Position numbers and translations under genes: made by a program | NCBI RefSeq assembly: GCF_019278565.1 | Contig: NZ_CP058988.1 | Span: forward strand, 124,001 to 188,000 | Direction of reading: 5' to 3' | From: Cellulophaga sp. HaHa_2_95 | GTDB taxonomy: Bacteria > Bacteroidota > Bacteroidia > Flavobacteriales > Flavobacteriaceae | DNA: 64,000 nt | Part shown: positions 59,884-64,000 of the stretch, in pieces | Position numbering within the stretch: the first letter of the stretch is position 1 | Layout of the letters: each line of letters begins with the position of its first letter | Notes under the pieces: model-generated | Databases searched by the model: none | What the model saw: the letters and a program-made list of their open reading frames with translations, nothing else | What the model was told of the DNA's origin: nothing

Positions 59884-61025
59884 TGAATTCTTTTGATTAC
59901 ATAATCATTGGTGCAGGAGCAGCTGGTTTATTACTAGCCGATGCGATGAGTAAGGATTCTTTTTTTTCTAAAAAATCTATTTTACTAATCGATAAAAATG
60001 CCAAGCAAACTAATGATAGAACATGGTGTTTTTGGGAAAAAGGTGAAGGGGATTTTGATGACATTCTACATAAAAAATGGAGCTCAATACAATTTGCTGG
60101 ACAGCAGGTTGATCAAAAATATCCGATTGCGCCCTATGAGTATAAAATGATTCAAGGGCTAGATTTCTACACTTCTATGTTCAAAAAATTGGATAAATAC
60201 CCGAACATTACTTTTTTAAACGAAGAGGTGATATCAGTAACTAATGCTACCACAGTTCATACCGTGAAGACCGCAAATAATACTTTTATAGCCGCTACCC
60301 TATTCAATAGTATTTTTGATTATAGAGAGGCTTTACAGCAACAAAAATATCCTGTTTTACAACAACATTTTATCGGTTGGTTTATTAGAACAGAACAGCC
60401 CGCTTTTGATTCTAAAGTGGCTACATTTATGGACTTCTCTATTCCCCAAAAAGGGAATACGCGTTTTATGTATGTATTGCCTACTACAGAGAATGAAGCT
60501 TTGATAGAATACACCTTGTTTTCAGAACATCTTCTTGAAGAACAAGAATATGAAGAAGCTATTCAAGCGTATATCACCCAAAAGCTAGGCATTGAAAATT
60601 ATGAAATTATAGAAAAAGAAAGAGGTAGCATCCCTATGACGTGCTATAATTTTAGACAAAAAAACACAGCCAATTTACTTTATATAGGTACTGCTGGCGG
60701 TTGGACAAAAGCAAGTACAGGCTACACCTTTAAAAGCACACAGAAAAAAGTAGGACAACTAATCCAACATCTAAAAAATCAAAAGCCACTTCAAAATTTT
60801 GGAAAAAAAGATAAATTTTGGTTTTATGACCTTTTACTGCTAGATATTCTATACCGCAGAAATGATTTAGGCCAATCAATATTTGAAGCCCTTTTTAAAA
60901 ATAGAAATCCGCAATTAATCTTCAAGTTTTTAGATGAAGAAACAAGCCTTTTAGAGGATGTAAAATTTATTTCCGCACTTTCTCCTATGCCTTTTATTAA
61001 AGCCTTGTTGCGTCGTATCTTCTAA
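59883..61025 (+). CDS. crtY: Lycopene beta-cyclase (CrtY type)
   Basis: The protein is 380 aa. The N-terminal dinucleotide-binding fold has DYIIIGAGAAGLLLA, and the cyclase signature NDRTWCFWEKGE (residues ~41-52) is followed by PYEYKMIQGLDFY. The C-terminal GTAGGWTKASTGYTF matches bacterial CrtY/CrtL enzymes. It converts both ends of lycopene to beta-ionone rings, giving beta-carotene, the precursor of zeaxanthin in yellow flavobacteria and of retinal. No other crt genes are within view, but the polyprenyl diphosphate synthase gene is directly convergent (one base between stops). Confidence 0.92.
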   Translation: MNSFDYIIIGAGAAGLLLADAMSKDSFFSKKSILLIDKNAKQTNDRTWCFWEKGEGDFDDILHKKWSSIQFAGQQVDQKYPIAPYEYKMIQGLDFYTSMFKKLDKYPNITFLNEEVISVTNATTVHTVKTANNTFIAATLFNSIFDYREALQQQKYPVLQQHFIGWFIRTEQPAFDSKVATFMDFSIPQKGNTRFMYVLPTTENEALIEYTLFSEHLLEEQEYEEAIQAYITQKLGIENYEIIEKERGSIPMTCYNFRQKNTANLLYIGTAGGWTKASTGYTFKSTQKKVGQLIQHLKNQKPLQNFGKKDKFWFYDLLLLDILYRRNDLGQSIFEALFKNRNPQLIFKFLDEETSLLEDVKFISALSPMPFIKALLRRIF

Positions 61026-62000
61026 TTATACTTTTCTTTGCATTAAACTTTCTCCAAATTTCTTAAGAAGTAATTTCTTCTCTTCAGAAATCTCTAATTT
61101 GGTCAATACCACAAAAGCCTTTTCAGTATAGATTGCAATTTCTTCTTTTGTACGTTCTGCAGCACCGCTCTCTATAAAAATACTTTTTACAGTTTCAATT
61201 TTTTCGGTAGCATCTGCAGGTTGTATTGAAAATAGATGCTCTAATTCTCTTACTTGTTCTGGAGCAGAATGCGCTATTGCTTTTAAATATAAAAAAGTCT
61301 TTTTATTTTCTATGATGTCTCCTCCTACTTGTTTTCCAAATGTTTTTGGATCTCCAAAGGCATCTAAATAATCATCTTGTAGTTGAAATGCAATCCCTAA
61401 ATTTCTTCCAAATTCATAAATACTATTTTGACCCTCTAAAGAAGCATTTGCGATAATGGCACCCATTTTCATAGCTGCTCCTACCAAAACTGCCGTTTTG
61501 TACTCAATCATTTTCAAATACTCGGGAATTGTAACGTCATCTCTCGTTTCAAAATCTACATCATATTGTTGCCCTTCACAAACCTCAATAGCCGTTTTAC
61601 TAAATAGCTTCGCTAGACTTCTAAATACTTCTCCTTCGTAATTTTCAAAAAGCTGATAGGCATTAATCAACATGGCATCTCCTGAAAGTATTCCTGTATT
61701 GATATCCCATTTTTCATGAACGGTAGCTTTTCCTCTTCGCAAAGGAGCATCATCCATAATATCATCGTGCACCAATGAAAAATTATGAAAAACCTCAACA
61801 GCCAATGCAGCGTCTAGTGCTTTTTTATAATCTGAACCAAAAATATCAGCAGTCATTAACGTTAAAATTGGTCTCAAACGCTTCCCTCCTAATGCTAAAA
61901 TATAATTGATAGGTTCATATAAATTAATAGGCTCTTCTAGCTTGGTATTCTCTTCTAAGTAAGCTATAAATTCTTTACGGTAATCTTCTATGCGTTGCAT
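61026..62000 (-). CDS. Polyprenyl diphosphate synthase (GGPP/FPP type)
   Basis: ATG 62000 gives 324 aa; six more codons upstream (to 62018) are possible but do not fit the family start. Both Asp-rich motifs are complete: first DDIMDD near residue 85 (LVHDDIMDDAPLRRGK), second DDYLD (QLQDDYLDAFGDPKTFGKQVGGD). KRLRP for diphosphate binding is present. It chains IPP onto allylic diphosphates. The chain length cannot be set by eye; with lycopene cyclase next door, geranylgeranyl diphosphate for carotenoids is a likely product, though menaquinone side chains are possible. It is convergent with crtY. Confidence 0.9.
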   Translation of the reverse strand: MQRIEDYRKEFIAYLEENTKLEEPINLYEPINYILALGGKRLRPILTLMTADIFGSDYKKALDAALAVEVFHNFSLVHDDIMDDAPLRRGKATVHEKWDINTGILSGDAMLINAYQLFENYEGEVFRSLAKLFSKTAIEVCEGQQYDVDFETRDDVTIPEYLKMIEYKTAVLVGAAMKMGAIIANASLEGQNSIYEFGRNLGIAFQLQDDYLDAFGDPKTFGKQVGGDIIENKKTFLYLKAIAHSAPEQVRELEHLFSIQPADATEKIETVKSIFIESGAAERTKEEIAIYTEKAFVVLTKLEISEEKKLLLKKFGESLMQRKV

Positions 62001-62115
62001 GTGGCAATTTTTTATCAAAAATACATTAAACCTTCCAAATAGTACAAAAGTGTTTCTTAAATGAAGCTTGTATAAAACTAAATGTTAAATTATCGTAAAT
62101 ACTTTGGAAACTTTT

Positions 62116-62145
62116 TTTGTTTTTAAAGTTTCCGAATTACATTTG
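62116..62145 (+). promoter_or_regulatory. Promoter of the TetR gene
   Basis: TTTG (62116-62119), 18 nt, TACATTTG (62138-62145). It lies inside the longer upstream reading frame and leaves a leader of only about 5 nt before ATG 62155, which fixes the start. Confidence 0.7.
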
Positions 62146-62154
62146 CAACCAATT

Positions 62155-62760
62155 ATGAAAGAAAAAGTTTTAGATAAGGCAACTGAAATGTTTTTGACTC
62201 TAGGGTTCAAAAGCGTTACTATGGATGATTTAGCCCATGAAATGGGTATCTCTAAAAAAACCATATATGCTCATTATGAAAATAAAACCAAATTAGTAGA
62301 AGAGTGTACTTTACAATTATTTTGCTTCATATCAACAGGTATTGATGCCATTTGTACGTTACAAAAAAACCCCATTGAAGAACTTTTAGAAATCAAGAAG
62401 TTTGTGATGCAGCACCTAAAGGATGAAAAATCTTCTCCACAGTACCAATTACAAAAATATTACCCTAAAATATATGCTTCACTCAGGTCTAAGCAATATG
62501 ATGCGATGAGATCATGTGTTATTAACAATATTAAAAAGGGTATAGACTTGGGTATTTACAGACCTAATCTAAATGTAGAATTTGTTTCTAGAATATATTT
62601 TACCGGAGTAACCAGTATAAAAGATTTTAGCTTATTCCCGCCAGATCTATTTCCTGTTAATAAATTACAAGATGAATATTTAGAATATCACCTTAGAGGA
62701 ATCATAACCCCAGAGGGAAGAAAAATTTTGAACGAACTTATTAATTCAAATCAAGAATAA
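62155..62760 (+). CDS. TetR-family transcriptional regulator
   Basis: The protein is 201 aa. The N-terminal HTH (~20-50, VTMDDLAHEMGISKKTIYAHYENKTKLVEE) is a clear TetR motif. The C-terminal helical ligand-binding part has no special motif. The gene lies 39 nt before a TolC-type gene, the usual order for a repressor of its own RND efflux operon; probable autoregulation is inferred. A longer start at TTG 62104 was rejected because it lies upstream of the promoter's -7 element. Confidence 0.9.
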   Translation: MKEKVLDKATEMFLTLGFKSVTMDDLAHEMGISKKTIYAHYENKTKLVEECTLQLFCFISTGIDAICTLQKNPIEELLEIKKFVMQHLKDEKSSPQYQLQKYYPKIYASLRSKQYDAMRSCVINNIKKGIDLGIYRPNLNVEFVSRIYFTGVTSIKDFSLFPPDLFPVNKLQDEYLEYHLRGIITPEGRKILNELINSNQE

Positions 62761-62799
62761 AACAAACAATAGTAGAAAACCTAATATAACAATCAACGT

Positions 62800-64000
62800 A
62801 TGAAAAATCATTTCTTAACCTTCCTAGCCTTACTATATCTTTCTATAGGTATGGCGCAGGAAACTAAAAATAGCTTTACGCTAGATGAGGCTATTAATTT
62901 TGCTCTAGAAAATAACTATAGTGCTATTAATGCTAGTAGAGATATCGATGATGCCAAAAAGCAAAAATGGGAAACCATTGCTGCTGGTTTACCACAGATT
63001 AATGGGGCTGTTAGTTATCAAAACCAATTGAAGCAACCAATATCTCTGATTCCTGCAGAATTTTTTGGAGGTGAAGAAGGTACTTTTGCTCCTGTAATTT
63101 TTAGCGAACCTCAAAGTTTAACAGCAACCGCTACACTGAGTCAACAAATTTTTGACGGCTCGTATATCGTTGGAGTTCAGGCTACAAAAACCTTTATTGC
63201 TTATAGTAAAAACAATCAAGAGAAAACCAAATTAGAGGTTAAAAAAGCGGTAGTACAAGCCTATGGCAATGTATTATTAGCGGAAGAGAGTGTTAAAATT
63301 TTAGAAAACAACATTGCTACTTTAGAGAAGAATCTTTTTGAAACGAAAAAGATTTATGAAAACGGATTAGGAGATGAAGAGAGTGTGGAGCAGTTACAGA
63401 TCACCTTATCTTCGGTTGAAAATCAGTTAAAAAATGCAACGCGTTTAAAAATCATTACGCTTCAAATGTTGAATTTGACCTTAGGTATTGCAACAGACAA
63501 CCCTACTCTGCTGTCTGACAATTTAGATGATTTGGCACAACAAGAAACAGATTTAGCTTTTGCAGACACCTCATTTAATCTGAATAACAATGTAGACTAT
63601 AAAATGGCACTAAACCTAAACGAGCAACGTGCTTTGGAGTTAAAGTTACAACGTAGTAAAGCTTTGCCAACATTAAATGCCTTTATAAATTATGGTAGTT
63701 CTTCCTATAGTGATCAGTTTAATTTTTTCAAGGATGAAACAGAGTGGTTTGATTATTCCATTTTTGGAATAGACTTAAACATTCCTATTTTCAGCTCCCT
63801 AAAAAGAAGCGCAAGTACGCAACGTGCAAAAATTGCTCTAGAAAAAGCAAAAACTCAATTAACAGAGGCAGAACAGCAAATAAAACTTCAGCTCAAAAAA
63901 GCACAAAGTGACTATATTTTGGCTGTTGAACAATATGCAACATATAAAGAAAACTTAGCGCTAGCAGAACGTATCGAAAACAAAAATCAGATTAAATATT
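62800..64000 (+). CDS. TolC-family outer-membrane efflux protein (3' cut by window)
   Basis: A signal peptide (to ~19, SIGMAQ) is followed by the outer membrane factor repeat: FTLDEAINFALENNYSAINA, then GLPQINGAVSYQN, and long coiled-coil helices (VKKAVVQAYGNVLLAEESVKILENN). The second repeat contains ERALELKLQRSKALPTLNAF-like residues and IFSSLKRSASTQRA. TolC trimers form the outer channel of RND or ABC export systems. The downstream gene(s), expected to be the periplasmic adaptor and inner pump, lie outside the window. 400 codons are visible, about 90 percent of the usual length. Confidence 0.9.
   Translation, partial: MKNHFLTFLALLYLSIGMAQETKNSFTLDEAINFALENNYSAINASRDIDDAKKQKWETIAAGLPQINGAVSYQNQLKQPISLIPAEFFGGEEGTFAPVIFSEPQSLTATATLSQQIFDGSYIVGVQATKTFIAYSKNNQEKTKLEVKKAVVQAYGNVLLAEESVKILENNIATLEKNLFETKKIYENGLGDEESVEQLQITLSSVENQLKNATRLKIITLQMLNLTLGIATDNPTLLSDNLDDLAQQETDLAFADTSFNLNNNVDYKMALNLNEQRALELKLQRSKALPTLNAFINYGSSSYSDQFNFFKDETEWFDYSIFGIDLNIPIFSSLKRSASTQRAKIALEKAKTQLTEAEQQIKLQLKKAQSDYILAVEQYATYKENLALAERIENKNQIKY

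Noticed and set aside
62104..62154. TTG start extending the TetR protein by 17 residues
   Set aside because: The consensus promoter 62116-62145 lies within this extension, so it would not be transcribed.

Overview
The window looks like a chromosomal segment of a marine member of the Flavobacteriaceae (Bacteroidota; Zobellia, Maribacter or Cellulophaga-like). The evidence is low GC, a SusC/SusD polysaccharide utilisation locus (PUL), flavobacterial paralogue families, and promoters of the Bacteroidetes type (TTTG or TTG, about 18-20 nt, then TAnnTTTG) at several places. I see no transposase, integrase, prophage structural gene, CRISPR array or rRNA.

1-21 kb is an envelope and stress region. 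It holds the end of a nitroreductase, a YtxH / holin-like / small-protein operon, a DUF2254 membrane protein, an MscS channel, a DUF2383 four-helix protein, a DUF1328 membrane peptide and an acidic lipoprotein. An AraC - response regulator - PAS histidine kinase operon follows, then a second AraC gene behind two very small genes, Dps, a glucose-dehydrogenase-like SDR, two AsmA/DUF748-like proteins around a thioredoxin-fold protein that lacks the ArsC cysteine, cardiolipin synthase, a small barrel protein, a membrane metallopeptidase, a GH3-fold acyl-adenylating enzyme and a DJ-1/PfpI protein.

21.3-38.4 kb is the most distinctive part: a PUL read on the minus strand. A membrane-spanning propeller/LuxR regulator precedes an apparent eight-gene operon: SusC, SusD, a double-LamG surface lipoprotein, two GH144-type (glycoamylase-domain) lipoproteins, a serine esterase, a GH3 beta-glucosidase and a formylglycine sulfatase. 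GH144 plus GH3 points to beta-1,2-glucan (sophoro-oligosaccharide or cyclic glucan) as substrate. The sulfatase and esterase suggest a substituted or sulfated form, which I have not seen described. The susC upstream region carries four GATGYA motifs spaced 33, 33 and 11 bp, a candidate operator.

38.5-45 kb holds a sugar isomerase-like lipoprotein, tRNA-Asn, RseP, a Sco1-type copper chaperone and the feoA-feoB-FeoB-associated iron(II) uptake operon. 45-55 kb has secreted or outer-membrane proteins (carboxypeptidase-regulatory-like protein, DUF5916 barrel, giant tricorn-type S41 protease, PQQ-type propeller). A 38-bp imperfect direct repeat of the DUF5916 3' end brackets the tricorn gene. 55-64 kb has a DtxR-type metal repressor divergent from a TonB-dependent receptor, with a palindrome lying on the receptor's promoter. 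It ends with an unknown secreted protein coupled to lycopene cyclase, a polyprenyl diphosphate synthase facing it, and a TetR regulator followed by a TolC-type efflux gene cut by the window end.
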